From assembly GCF_001653235.2 (NCBI RefSeq), contig NC_035794.1, positions 1,798,001 to 1,862,000 of the forward strand: a DNA stretch of 64,000 bases, given 5' to 3'. Both the position numbers and the translations under genes were made by a program. Shown piece by piece: positions 1 to 10,897 of the stretch (position 1 is its first letter; each line of letters opens with the position of its first letter). This DNA comes from Pochonia chlamydosporia 170 (taxonomy: Eukaryota; Ascomycota; Sordariomycetes; Hypocreales; Clavicipitaceae). The notes under the pieces were generated by a model that saw only the letters and a program-made list of their open reading frames with translations, was not told the DNA's origin and ran no database searches.

Positions 1-78
1 ATCTTCGGCGAGGGCCGCAGCGAGGTCATCAGGCAATTCGTGGACCTTGCCGCCAGGGAGCTCCTCCTTGGTCGTCAT
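1..78 (-). CDS. YdeI/OmpD-associated-like protein, N-terminal fragment
   Basis: The first 26 codons of a reverse-strand gene are present; the rest lies left of the window. The start is the ATG complementary to 76-78, and the peptide begins MTTKEELPGGKVHELPDDL. A GKVHELPDDL stretch close to the N terminus is, from memory, typical of YdeI/OmpD-associated (bacteriocin-protection-like) proteins, which are also found in fungi. Too little is visible to see the core domain, and the function of fungal members is not established. The assignment rests on this short peptide only. Confidence 0.5.
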   Translation of the reverse strand, partial: MTTKEELPGGKVHELPDDLAAALAED

Positions 79-1662
79 GGTGAATCTTGACACAATCACA
101 CTGCCTCGTTGTTGCGGTGTACCTGGTTATGATGGGACAATTGGTCTGAGGACAAACGTAACAAGGCTTCGAGTACTTGAAAATGATGGGCGCAATATTT
201 GAAGTTCATGAGAGATGGGAGTCGTCCCAACTCACCATCGTGAATTGCCTCGTGTCAATGTCGCTACGAAACGCACAGCGTTATGTTGAATCAGCCTTCA
301 GCCGCAAGCATCTCAATCAGGACAACGCCACTTCCCCGCATGGCAAACATGTTCAACAGCTTTTTGATGCTTCAGAAAACATGCTTCATCATCTGTATCA
401 TTCGCGCGGTGTGCTGTGACAGTAATGATAACTTGCTGATTGACAAAAGCTACCCATCGAGTTGCTTTTTACAAGAAAGACCGAGGATAATGAGAGAAAG
501 ACCTAAGAACAACAAGGGACAGTCTCAAGAAGAAAATTAGGTTGGCATGACTTACAAAAATAGTGACTGGGAGGCCAAAAAAAAGGCCCTCGTGTACGAA
601 GAAGCTTTTCAGACACCGCAATCACGACGGTTCCACAACACTCCTCCAGGCACTTGAGGACAAGATGCAGTGAACGTTTGTCTGCGGGGAATCTTAATGC
701 ATTGAGTAAAATGACAACAAGTAAACTTGTACATTGAGCTAACACCAAAGGCGACTGCTTCTTGATGTCATAGACTAATACTTTCATCACCGCTCTCCCA
801 AAATGAAAATCCGATTCTAAGAGTACCGAGTGCGGTTCGTTACCGAAGCCGAGACTTATACGTCCTTTAAAGGCAATTGACCAGCCCCAACTCACACAGA
901 GCTCAAAGACAATGGCATGTGCAAGACATAACCAGGAAGCCATGTCTCCGCTTTCCCTAATGACGCACACAGAATTGCCGAGTTGGACGGTGTGCTGGAC
1001 AGTGGCAATGACTTTCAGGAACTAGATCAATCTTCCAGCTTACTAAGTAAGCGGACACAGCTCCCGTTTGTATCGCCCTAGCTCACAAGCTTGGTGCCAG
1101 GGAAATAGCCATGCCTGGTATGGGAGGAATGTATTGGAGTTGAGTCTCGTCCTTGAAGCTTAATGTGGCCTAACTTCTATATCTACACCGTGAACAGACT
1201 ACAGGAGCTACGCTAGCGTTCATGTGCCAATGCTGCATCATGAAGTGCCGAACAACGATAACATTATGCATTTAAGAGCTCCTATGACAATGCTTTCCTA
1301 GCAATCAAGGGATTTTTTAAAGGAACTCTCAATTTTCTAAACTTTCTTCAACATATCCTCCACAAATGAACAATGACCGTCGGTCTTCTTTGGCGCTCAA
1401 TGTGAGGTTTAGACTTGGTTGTGCCTGACCCCGTTTCTCCGTCTCAAGTTGTTTTCACGCAGTGATCTCACAAATAAGTTTATCCAGCAATTTAAGCGAT
1501 GCTGTGTGGCAACGCCTCACAAATCTTCACAATTCTTGTTCATTTTTGCAGTACTATGAAACCATTCTGTGGGGTATAGGAAAAGACGGTCGATCTGGAA
1601 CTGGGATGTGAATCTCTAATGCAATGCCTCTTCAACGAACGAAGCCTGTCATAGCTTCCTCC
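79..1662. other. Intergenic, no gene recognised
   Basis: About 1.6 kb with only short unrelated open frames. A 155-codon reverse frame over 503-970 has a composition unlike neighbouring genes, no intron signals that extend it and no motif I recognise. The stretch nearest position 79 should hold the promoter of the leftward partial gene. Confidence 0.5.
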
Positions 1663-2436
1663 TCAAATATAGCGCTTGCTGTCCACATTTGGGTCCAACT
1701 TATTCATGAAATCCGATCGATGTGGACCTGCAGTGTTTGGCGCAGGCCCAGGCTGCGTGCCGCCGACGTGAACCGCCCTCGGGGTTCGTCCGTCAGCAGT
1801 TGCAGCACCTCTGATATTCGGATCCAGATCTACCCTCGGATCAAGCGTGTTCGCAGGTCGCGTTTGTTGTGTTCCGTACATTTCTCCTCGCGTATGGCTT
1901 ACAGGAGCACCGCCCTGGACCATGGCTGGCTGTCGGCCATGTGTGTAGGCCGCGCCGGTGCTGTCCAGGTCCGAATCGACGCGGGGATCAAGAGTATTGG
2001 CCATCCGAGAAGAGTGCGGTCCATACGTTCCCTCTGGTACATTTCCTACTGGGGCAGTAGAAGCAACATTTGGTGGAGGAGCGTTGTAGGCTGCATTGTG
2101 TGAAGCAACCCCGTGGGCATTGGAACCAGGAACGGTATTTCCCATTCCCTGCGCATGACCTGGAGCGTATGCCTGTCTCGTAGTCTGGGCGCCGGGCCCA
2201 AGAACCTGTGCACCTCCAGACTGACTGTCGACAGTTGGATCCAACTTATTCAGAACGTCGTGTCGGTGTGGCCCTGCCGTATTCGGCGCCGGGCCAGGCA
2301 AGTCATTTCGAATTGCTGGTTGACCAGGAGCTCCAGCTGTCTGAGCGGGAATAGATGTTCCTGGGGCAGCCGCAGTGTTGCCACCGGCAACGTATTCGGG
2401 CTTCCCGTGATGTGTTTTGCGACCGATTGGACACAT
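1663..2436 (-). CDS. Repeat-rich hydrophilic protein (NKLDPxVDS repeats)
   Basis: An uninterrupted 257-residue frame starting at an ATG preceded by CATCATC. There is no signal peptide or membrane segment; the protein is rich in Gly, Pro, Ala, Asn and Thr and looks disordered. Four degenerate units share the pattern (A)GPHxxxxxNKLDPxVDS: around residues 52-71, 142-157, 193-203 and 235-253. Proteins with such PHSSN..NKxDPRVDSD units are common in filamentous ascomycetes, usually annotated as cell surface or LEA-like stress proteins; that link is from memory. A role in desiccation or stress protection is inference. The repeat order and clean stop at 1663 support a real gene; an additional 5' exon cannot be excluded. 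Confidence 0.75.
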   Translation of the reverse strand: MCPIGRKTHHGKPEYVAGGNTAAAPGTSIPAQTAGAPGQPAIRNDLPGPAPNTAGPHRHDVLNKLDPTVDSQSGGAQVLGPGAQTTRQAYAPGHAQGMGNTVPGSNAHGVASHNAAYNAPPPNVASTAPVGNVPEGTYGPHSSRMANTLDPRVDSDLDSTGAAYTHGRQPAMVQGGAPVSHTRGEMYGTQQTRPANTLDPRVDLDPNIRGAATADGRTPRAVHVGGTQPGPAPNTAGPHRSDFMNKLDPNVDSKRYI

Positions 2437-3355
2437 GATGATGTTGATATAGGCTTAGGGGCTTGTCGTGTAAGTTGTTGGATGGTAGATTTGCGAAATA
2501 TTTTGTACCGCGTTGAAGAAGCTCTTATTTGGCCCAAAGTTTTAGGTTTTTATATTTGCGTTGTAACCGACGATCTTATCCTTGATTCTAGTGGAAGTGG
2601 TCGTGCCGTCTCGTTGTCGTGATGTCATGTTGATGCAAGACTCGATATGAACTTCAAGATTCTCAACGTCTAGCCACACAGTGGCGGCGTAATGACGTTG
2701 CGCTGTAATTTCCAAGTCAAAGGAACGTGTTAACTCTAAATTTGTAGCCGATAGGACAATGTATTTTGTTGGTATCTTTTATCTTTTTTCATTTACCGCA
2801 ACATCAACATCAAAAATTGGTGTTGTGCAACTGCTGTAGGGTAGGCCACTCTGACAATTGAGGACTGTGGTCACCGTTGCACCTGTTGTGGTGGCAACCC
2901 CACGTCAGAGGTCTGCAAATGGGGGACATTAGCTTTCCAGCAGCTATGCCCTGATCTCATTATGATTCATCGATGGGAGAGATCTGTCCATAGTAGAATT
3001 CTTCAATTAGTACTGTGTAAACGTTCGCCCATCCATCTGCCGAAACGGCAAGATTGAAACCGCATGACCCCCTGCAGGTCCTGGTCTGTCGGCAGTGACG
3101 TGTCTTGATTCTGTCAAGGCGGCATCACAGTAGAATCGCAAGCGCACACGGTACTCAGAATTGCTTTGACAGCTTCTAGTTGACCTCATGTCCCTGAATA
3201 GTCATGGTTTCGTCACGCCGTCGGGTCATCCACATGGCTGGCTACTATAAAACGAGGGTTTGCCATCAAGGTCGCCGCTTCCCAAAGGTTGCCGGATATG
3301 TGAGAATCCAAGAACACAGAACTGATCATAAACTATCGATTTTCAAACCGACGGA
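2437..3355. promoter_or_regulatory. Divergent intergenic region upstream of the metallothionein
   Basis: About 0.9 kb between two divergent genes, so it should hold both promoters. A TATAAAA box lies at 3246-3252, about 105 bp before the metallothionein ATG. I could not identify copper-responsive elements with certainty. Confidence 0.5.
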
Positions 3356-3513
3356 ATGGCCTGCGATGGTGGATCAACATGCAACTGTAGCGGCCCAAGC
3401 TCTTGTAATTGCGGCCAAAACTGCACCTGCAAAAACTGCGGCGTAAGTCTGGCGCCCTCCTCTTTAGACAACATTGAAACCATGGACACATGGCTGACAT
3501 TGCCTAGAAATAA
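3356..3513 (+). CDS. Copper-type metallothionein, 30 residues, two exons
   Basis: Exon 1 is 3356-3442 and ends at a consensus GTAAGT; the intron runs 3443-3507 with a CTGAC branch site at 3494-3498 and ends CCTAG; exon 2 is just AAA TAA (3508-3513). The 30-residue product has eight cysteines. The last seven are spaced C-x-C-x5-C-x-C-x3-C-x-C-x2-C, the spacing of the Neurospora crassa copper metallothionein, with one extra Cys at position 3. It has no aromatic residues or His. The role would be cytosolic binding of Cu(I) or other soft metals. Reading through the intron gives a spurious 70-residue frame, so automatic annotation would probably miss or mis-end it. It is a single-copy gene here with its own TATA box. 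Confidence 0.9.
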
Positions 3514-3776
3514 CTCCTGGCGAGACGGGACTGGGGTTGCGTGCAGCCATGACGCCTCAGAAGGATAGTTGAGGCACACAATACGAATGATGGTGCGCGG
3601 AGTTGGTAGAATGCAGCTAGGACTTGAGAAATCGTCAATGCAAGTCAGTTTAAGAGCATGACCCGGTGATCACATTATTGGCATGCAACCCACTGCTCCG
3701 TCAGGATTCGTATCGTTGCCTTTGAACAATGGTAGCCCCCTAAACGCGGCCCAACAGGCTGAAGTTGGGGAGAAAA

Positions 3777-3806
3777 GCTGGAGCTGGAGCTGGAGCTGGA
3801 GCTGGA
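3777..3806. repeat. AGCTGG hexamer repeat
   Basis: Five tandem copies of AGCTGG. It makes simple-repeat frames on both strands (SWSWSW forward, QLQLQL reverse) that should not be read as genes. Confidence 0.9.
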
Positions 3807-4231
3807 TCTGCTTGGGACTCCTGCTTGGGACTCCTTCGGCTAATCTAGAAACGGCCAAGAGAGATTTGATCCTGTTGTATCGCCGGGGAAATTCTCCGCC
3901 AACTTTAAGTCGAGCATGGACCAATGGATGACGAAGAGTGAGACTGATTATCTGTTCTGATACGGCTTCAGCTCGACACCTGCAGACGGAAGTTATGATT
4001 GTGTCACTTGATAGTGTAGAATCCTCAGCTCTGCCCCGGTCGAAAAACAAAGAGTTGGCCCATCCCTCCATGTCCCGTTGATATGGCGCCACAAGCTGAG
4101 TCCCCGGTTAGTGCACCTGGTTAGTGACCGCACTGAAATCAACCTGTTTCGAGCTTTCGAGCCTGCCGCTCCTCTACATGCTTATTGTGGTCATGAATTG
4201 CAGATCTTACCGGATCCAAAGCCTCCAGAGT

Positions 4232-4259
4232 CCCCTTAGGCCCCTTAGGCCCCTTAGAC
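4232..4259. repeat. CCCCTTAGG nonamer repeat
   Basis: Three tandem copies of a 9-bp unit, the last degenerating into CCCCTTAGA. Confidence 0.85.
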
Positions 4260-5257
4260 CCCTATTGTCGCCTACTTTTCATTCCTCCTGGACCCTTTTA
4301 CTGAGACATCAGCTTGGCAGTCAGGCTCGGAAATACTCTACTTCTGGTATGGGGATGCCCGTGAGGGAGTCCCCGGGCGATGGCGATCTCTGATGCAACT
4401 TCATGACGAGGAAACAAGCATGCCTGGGGTGTAAACACGGGAAACACGGGACAAGCTGAGTTCCTGGTTCGCTCGTTGCCCGCCACATCGTGACCGCCCT
4501 GCACGTAACATAATGTATCCAGGATGCTGGGATAACGGAGATGGGAAACAAGATGCCCATCTTCCCCCCTTGTGCCAAGGTATCCATCAAACTACGTCAA
4601 CCCGGGTTAGTATGGCGTTTGGTCTGCACTCCAGTGCTCTGGGAGTGGCGTGCATCCTGGTGTCTGTTCTGAATGTATTTCCCCGTGAGAGACAAGCTGC
4701 CAGAACCACTTTGGCATGTCCATGTCGGCATTGCCGTTGGGAACCACGCGGAAGTATCCCTTTTGTTTAGGTATGCTTCTTGCTTGGCTGTTAAGGGATG
4801 TATGGTCAATACCTGGCCTGGAGGGACGGAGTGACAAAATAGCAGGGTCAATCTGCGTGGTATGGGCAGCCCGTGATGGACAGTTGGCCAGTCGCCGAAC
4901 CACGATTTTCAAATCGACCAGACCTTTTGCCTCGCTTGTTGGTGTACATATGGACCGTGGCAACGTGGAGGCGTGAACCAGGGACGCCAATAAACGTCAG
5001 CGGCATGTTGTTTCTTTTTATCCCAGGCCGTGATACCCAAGGAACTGACTCGCCCCTTCGGATCGAGCTTTGCTGGGCATTGGGCGGGGATAGTGGTGGT
5101 GGCAGGGGAAACCGGTCTGGTCTGGTTGTCCTTGTCTGGTTTGGATGAAGCCGGGCTGATATGATCACCCCATTCAACCAGCCAACCAGACATTGGAGAC
5201 CAAACGCAGCATTGAACATTGAACGCAACACGCTCCATCAATGTCCCCATTTCTTTC

Positions 5258-5313
5258 TGCAAGCCTGTGTGCAAGCCTGTGTGCAAGCCTGTGTACAAGC
5301 CCGTGTGCAAGCT
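5258..5313. repeat. TGCAAGCCTGTG dodecamer repeat
   Basis: Three perfect copies of a 12-bp unit (5258-5293), then a two-mismatch copy (5294-5305) and a decayed partial copy. The unit length is a multiple of three, so it yields long repetitive frames in several phases without any sign of a gene. Confidence 0.9.
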
Positions 5314-5702
5314 GCTGGTTCGTTGGTTCGCCTCCTCCCGGCCGGCTCCCATTCCCACTCATTCTATTGGCTAGAGACCGCGGATGGGGTTCCGGCCGCT
5401 TTGGCCAATCATTTTCAAGTATTCTTGCCTCCCCGGCCAGTCGCTAGGTTGCATCTTACGACGATGGTCCTGGTGAAATGTGATAGCTTACCATGTTTCG
5501 AGCGTACCAGACTGTATTGATCATGTCAAGTTCCTATCCCAGATTGGCGAATTTTTAGGTCAGCATTGAGAACTGCACTCTCAGCCTAACCCTGATTGCC
5601 CCCTCCCAGTCTACTTCTCCACCACCCCCAGACTGAAGATAGTCGACTGACGCAATAAGCATCACAGAAGTTCAAACGGCGATTGCACGCCTTTATTTCT
5701 GC

Positions 5703-6778
5703 ATGGCAATGCGGTCTAGATATCAACGATTACTCCCTGGAACCGCAAAGTCCAATGGCTCCGGCGGACAGCAGTCAAATGACGGCAACGAGGCTTCCGC
5801 CTCATTACCAACCTGCTCTGTGAACCCGATAGCCTGCGAAAGGTGTCGACGGAAGAAGGCAAAGGCAAGCAAGCAATGGACTACGACGCCGAAAACGGAA
5901 TGAAATCATATACATGTTGGCTGACTGACAATTGATAGTGTGATGGTCAAAGGCCGACCTGTGACCGTTGCATGCGCAACGGTACAAGTTGTCACTATGA
6001 TGCAGACATTGGCGAATCTCGTTCCGCGGCCCTCAAAAAGAAGTATAGCGCGTTGGATGCAGAAGTCAGGCTATTACGAACCGAAGCTCACCAGATGAAA
6101 CGGCTTTACGGATATATATGTGCATCGACCGAAGACGACGCATACCGAGTGTTCAAACACATTCGCGAGAGCAACAATAGTAATCCAATCGACGCTCTAC
6201 GATCTTTCGACCCCGAAGACTTCTTAAGCAAAGAATACACCGAGTCTCCCGGTTCAACAGAACTATCAGATGATGCTGGGGCTGACCTTGCAACCAGTTT
6301 TTCAGTCGCAGTTCCAGCCTTACCATGGTCTGTAGTGGCCGGTGACGATGTAGTATCAGAGCTTATATCACAATACTTTACCTACGATTATTTATATGTC
6401 TTTCCTCCAATACCGAAACACACATTTCTCAACGAAATGAGAACAAGAGATGTTGTTACCGCGACGTGCTGCTCACCCCTGCTCGTCAATGCAGTGTGTG
6501 CCCAGCAATGTGTAAGTTGACCAGCATCAGCTTTATGGGTTCGGGGGTGCGCTCAGAACTGACCTGTTGCATAGTTTCTCTCTCCAAAGGAGTTCCTAGG
6601 TTCGGCGTTGCGTGAAGAACTGGCGGAAGCCTTCCTACGAGAAGCGAACCGACTACTTCAGAACGAAGGGGCCCGAACGTCCCTAGCAACTGCTCAAGCA
6701 ACCTGCTTGATGTATGCGACAGTTGCGGCAAGGGATCAACTCAACTCCATGTCCATGACTCCAAATGGGCTGGTTTAA
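5703..6778 (+). CDS. Zn2Cys6 transcription factor, C-terminally truncated
   Basis: Three exons: 5703-5864, 5939-6511 and 6575-6778. Intron 1 (5865-5938) begins GCAAGC, not GT, and ends GATAG after a CTGACTGAC branch region; only this splice completes the zinc cluster. The cluster is C-x2-C-x6-C-x6-C-x2-C-x6-C across the junction (ACERCRRKKAK then CDGQRPTCDRC). A short linker helix follows, then the first part of a fungal-specific regulatory domain ending LATAQATCLMYATVAARD. A stop comes about 313 residues in, where relatives usually have 550-700. No convincing continuation was found in any frame downstream. It may be a recent truncation or a DNA-binding-only form. The product would act in the nucleus; its targets are unknown. 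Confidence 0.75.
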
Positions 6779-8069
6779 GGGATCACTGAGTTTGGAACGT
6801 CTTGGTGTGGGTTGGCGCACGGTGTTTTGTGTTCTTTGTGCCGTTCGTTCTGGCTTGGCTTAGGTCTCATCTTGCCAACAAACGTCCCGTGTTTTGCAAT
6901 TTAGATAGTTCAAATTGTGCACCCCGTCATCACAGGCGTTATGAGAGAAACAAGCCGAACAGCTCTCGACTCGATGTCATGCAGTCACCAGAAATACCTG
7001 ACCTGACGTTTACATATCCTAGCCGTGGAATGCGCCTCGGAGTTCTTTCGGGTCAACATGTGCGTCAGACTCGCCCATTGGTTACACCTTTTATCATCTG
7101 AAGGCGATTCTCGCGGGTCTAATTCGTTGTTACCAATAGTGGCCGATGTCGATGCATTATCCTGTTTTAGCTCTCCTCACTTAACATAGATGAGGTGGAG
7201 GTAGTGTTGCGGATGGGTATTCGACAGTGGGTTAGGGTGCTTCAACAGTTCGCAGTTGTTGAGATTTCGCAGCATCATGTGCGTGATACAGGTGGGTTTC
7301 ATTGCCTGGAATAATGGGGGAAACTCATTCAAGTATTCAGGGCATATTTGGGCTGACGTCAGGGTGACGAAGGCAGGAGATCAACTTCAACATGCCTCTG
7401 TCGCAGGAACGTGGTTAGATGCAGGAGGATTGTCATTTATCATGCACAACTGAGGAAAGCTGAACGGAGAAACTCCCGGCATCCAATCATAGCCAATCAT
7501 TGTTTTCTGAATTTCATCACCAAACAAAAATCTCTGCAAGGGTCTAGAGTTAGGGCTTGGGGCAGATGGGATGGCGTGTTCATACTCATTTGACACATCG
7601 CACAACAGCATGCACAGTATTGTGTACAGTGTCGCCTACAGTATCACCATCTTCGATTGTACGCCTTATATAGCTTCATTGTTGAGCAGCGTGGGCTTGA
7701 ACGCTTAACAAGTGTGTTACCAAATTGCGTGAGGGGTTCAATGTGACATGTAATGGGTGTAGTGTACTGACGCCATTCCAGGAGGATATATGTGGTATTG
7801 CCCGACGCTATGTATTAAATGCTTCATGCCACAACGGGCTGGACCAGCATATGGACATGAACTCTATGTTCCAACTCTCCGTGTTGTGAAACTGGCAATC
7901 TAGACATAAAAGTAACGAGACTACATGAATTGGACATGAATCCATTTCTCTTTCAGCCGATTCATAATGTACAAACCCCTACGACAGCGACACTTCTACC
8001 TGTTGCGTTATAGCGATACCTATTATTAACCGCGGACCAGACACCGGTCCATCAGACGAAGCACCATTG
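6779..8069. other. Intergenic, possible decayed 3' part of the upstream factor
   Basis: About 1.3 kb between two convergent genes. If the upstream Zn2Cys6 gene was once full length its remnant should lie here, but no frame can be aligned by eye to the missing domain. Nothing else recognised. Confidence 0.4.
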
Positions 8070-8891
8070 TTAACTCGTGTTAGGGCTCAAGAGGACATTT
8101 TGTATATTGTCATCGTTCGGAGAATATGCCCCCTCCCGAATAGACTCTCGATCTGCGCCGCTCAGCCTTCGAGCGAAGTTCTTGGCCTCGCTGCCGATCC
8201 AGGCATCAACTTTGTCGTCATGACATCTCGCATGGCTGATCAGATCGTTCTTCAACTCCAGTGTTTCTCTCAACAAATTCCCATACTCAGCCCTGAGAGT
8301 TCGGTGCTTGGCCTCCAAAACTTCCTTCTTGGTTTCAAGCTTGTGTTCCCACTCCTTGCTCCTCTTTCGAGACTTTGACGCTGATATGCGGTTGCGCTCA
8401 AGACTTGTGTTCTTCTTCACAGGTCTTTTCGGTCTCTTATTCATTTCGGTGGTGTGGCTGCCGTTACGCGTTCTGGTTCCCTTCTGTGTGCCTTGTCCAG
8501 GGCGTCTCGGTGTTGCTATGCGTGCATGTGCCTGCTCATTGTGTGTGCTACCGGCCGAAATAGACTGTGAGCATGGGGACTGGAGGTCCTCGGCAGGAGT
8601 TACCGTGCTTTCACCGTATGTTGGAAGCTCAATGTGCGCAGCTTCAGGTATATGGCCTCCGTTGTTGTCGATTCCAGCTCCTTGATTGCCGTCCGAGTTT
8701 GTGTGGTAGTCCAAATTGCCACCGGCGAGATATTGAGATGACCAGGCCAGCTCGGGCCCTAGTGACATAAAGTAGGGGAGGCAGGCTTCGAATTCTGGTT
8801 GCCCATTGTTGTTTGGCATGAACAGCTCGGGCCCTGAGAGCGTTGGGCCTAATCCATGCATTTCATCGAAGCACGGTCTGGTGGCCGTCAT
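8070..8891 (-). CDS. bZIP transcription factor (ATF/CREB-like)
   Basis: A single-exon frame of 273 residues. The first 150 residues are acidic, Gly/Asn-rich and probably disordered. The basic region is at about residues 163-180 (LERNRISASKSRKRSKEWEH) and keeps the N-x7-R spacing, with Ser where NRxAAxKxR factors usually have Ala. A leucine zipper follows (LETKKEVLEAKHRTLRAEY). The tail CHDDKVDAWI resembles the CxDxxIDxWI block after the zipper in fungal Atf1/Atf21-type proteins. It should bind CRE-like sites as a dimer in the nucleus, typically in stress or development control. The start ATG at 8889-8891 is the first one in frame. Confidence 0.88.
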   Translation of the reverse strand: MTATRPCFDEMHGLGPTLSGPELFMPNNNGQPEFEACLPYFMSLGPELAWSSQYLAGGNLDYHTNSDGNQGAGIDNNGGHIPEAAHIELPTYGESTVTPAEDLQSPCSQSISAGSTHNEQAHARIATPRRPGQGTQKGTRTRNGSHTTEMNKRPKRPVKKNTSLERNRISASKSRKRSKEWEHKLETKKEVLEAKHRTLRAEYGNLLRETLELKNDLISHARCHDDKVDAWIGSEAKNFARRLSGADRESIREGAYSPNDDNIQNVLLSPNTS

Positions 8892-10897
8892 GTTGTTTCC
8901 GTGCGAAGATTCGTATTCGTCAATGGTATTTTCGTTTATTATACGTACAAGTAGTTGAATAGTTTTGTATAAAATACATGGTCACCCTAAGCAAGAACGA
9001 ACGGACTTGTGATTCAGTCTAGAGTTCCTTAAATACATATGTCCTGTCCATATGTCCCTGGATACGCGGGCCGTTTCGGCGGACCCTGGAGCAAGTAGAA
9101 CTAGTAGATAAGTTCGCCACCTTCCAATGTGAGGATAGCGAAATCGTTAAATTCGTAATTGATGAACTACGATGTCGAGTTGCTGGTGGCGAACACCCTC
9201 ACCAGCCCCAGCACTCATGGCATGGCTGTGAGGCCAACCACTGTAAACACAAAAAGGTGGCACAGCCATGGGGAAAGCCTCCAGGCGAATTACAATACCT
9301 GGACCGCACCGGCTAGTGTTCCGGCTAACTTAGCGAGTTATGGGGGAGATGGGAAAAGCACCAACAGATGCCCTCGGAAGCTCCTCCGAGCGAACCAGGA
9401 CAAATGCTCATCCATGCGCATGGCGCATGCTAGGCAACTATTGGCTGGGGCAAATGTCCGAATCTTGATTTCACAGGAGGGTATAACTTGAAAGGCGTCT
9501 ACCAGTATTTTGGATGGATGTGGTACTGGTCTTGGACGACGACCAGTTTTAAAGTTGGTGTGCGCCACTGGGCGTCATGGTTGACATTGTTTGGATGCCC
9601 TCACGAAGTACAAATTGACTGCTGGCATTGGAAGCTACTTAGTTCTTCAACAGTCAGTTATGTACCAAATATGGATTGGAGATACATTACCTCATGTGTG
9701 GCTTGCTAATACTTGAACAACATCAAAAGCAATACATCTTACAATACCGTGAAATGAGTCCCCTGTAAGCGAATTGTTATTATCACTTTCTTTTGCGTTT
9801 GCTGCTCGGGTCTGCCTGCTTTTGGTCCTGCTCTCCGCCAGTTCGTGGTAAGAAGCTGTTGCCCATACTTAATGGTTCACCAACCCTTGGCACACAACGC
9901 GATATGCGATACATACGTACGTTCCCGCTGTCCATATGCTTGTGATCCCCACTGTAAGTATTAGCTGGCCAGAGACCTGTAAATGACGGCGCCGTGTGTG
10001 CTGTAAACGGAGACGATGTTCCGGGCCATTGGCACATGAGGTATGTGCATGCATCGACCGCCGACCCAACAATCCGATTCGTAGTCAAATTGCATGTTTG
10101 ACAATCGGCAGTGCATCCGCGTGTCTGTTTCTATTGGTCCACCAGCTTCAGTTGGTGTAATCCCATCGAACACAGGGAGCAAGGTCGATGTCGCCACTCC
10201 CATCCCCCATCAGGCTGCCGAATGCATTCATCTGTGAACCACACAATAGCCGTTGATAAACCGACGGACCTTATGAGTATGACATCAAGTCGAGTGACCG
10301 TCGTTAGAGCTTCAAGTTACAATTCCGACCGTTCCGCTAATCTAGCGTTTTTTGGCCAAAGCCAACGTAGGTTCAATGACGCCGAATTTAACCCCCCGTC
10401 CAAAAACGGTACCGTATCCATTGATCTTTTGCTGCAGAGCTTTTCCAGCGCTTTTCTGGCAGGCTAGCACCAGAAGCGATATCTTACATCCGAAGTGAAG
10501 GTCCTTTTTCTAGAACGATGATTAATAACCTAATCTACTAACCACCTAGCCCCCGGGTAGTCGTCCTTCCGAAGAGCAAGTGACGTCTGAGATGTGTGCG
10601 ATGAACGTGTTGAACGTTGGAAAAGAATTGTTTGTTTGTGGCATGGTTTATGTGATCCATTGAAGAACAATATAAAAGACTGCATAAGAATCCCCTACTG
10701 GATCAAGTGTTGAATGTAAAGTCGTACGGCGTGGTTTCGAAAATTGTCCGCGTTCGCTATATCTCGTAATCGAGAACCAAACCCATTCAGTGGTACATTC
10801 GCGATAAACATCTCGCTTTCGTGGCGAAACACAAAAAAAAAACCGAGATACTCTTTACCAAATTATAGACCACACACACCAGTTCAAAACCAACAGC
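8892..10897. other. Divergent intergenic region, about 2 kb
   Basis: It lies between the divergent bZIP and ferritin-like genes. A TATAAAAG box at 10671-10678 is about 220 bp before the ferritin-like ATG, and the sequence just before that ATG is A-rich and C-rich as in fungal 5' leaders. No gene was recognised in the rest. Confidence 0.5.

Larger units (their letters stand above)
3514..5702. other. Gene-poor tract with short tandem repeats
   Basis: About 2.2 kb with many overlapping small frames on both strands but none with introns, motifs or typical composition. It holds at least three separate short tandem repeats (see repeat entries). A second imperfect echo is visible: an AAGCTGAGT..GGTT block near 4093 recurs near 4453, each followed by TGACCGC. 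Confidence 0.6.

Noticed and set aside
503..970. Reverse frame of 155 codons
   Set aside because: No motif, no splice extension and composition unlike real genes nearby; a chance frame.
1624..2622. Forward frames opposite the repeat-rich protein
   Set aside because: Shadows of the reverse-strand gene, whose repeats keep several frames open.
3670..4092. Reverse frame with QLQLQL run
   Set aside because: Created by the AGCTGG repeat; nothing else in it looks like a protein.
4124..5520. Dense small frames on both strands
   Set aside because: Overlapping low-complexity frames over short tandem repeats; none has a consistent model.
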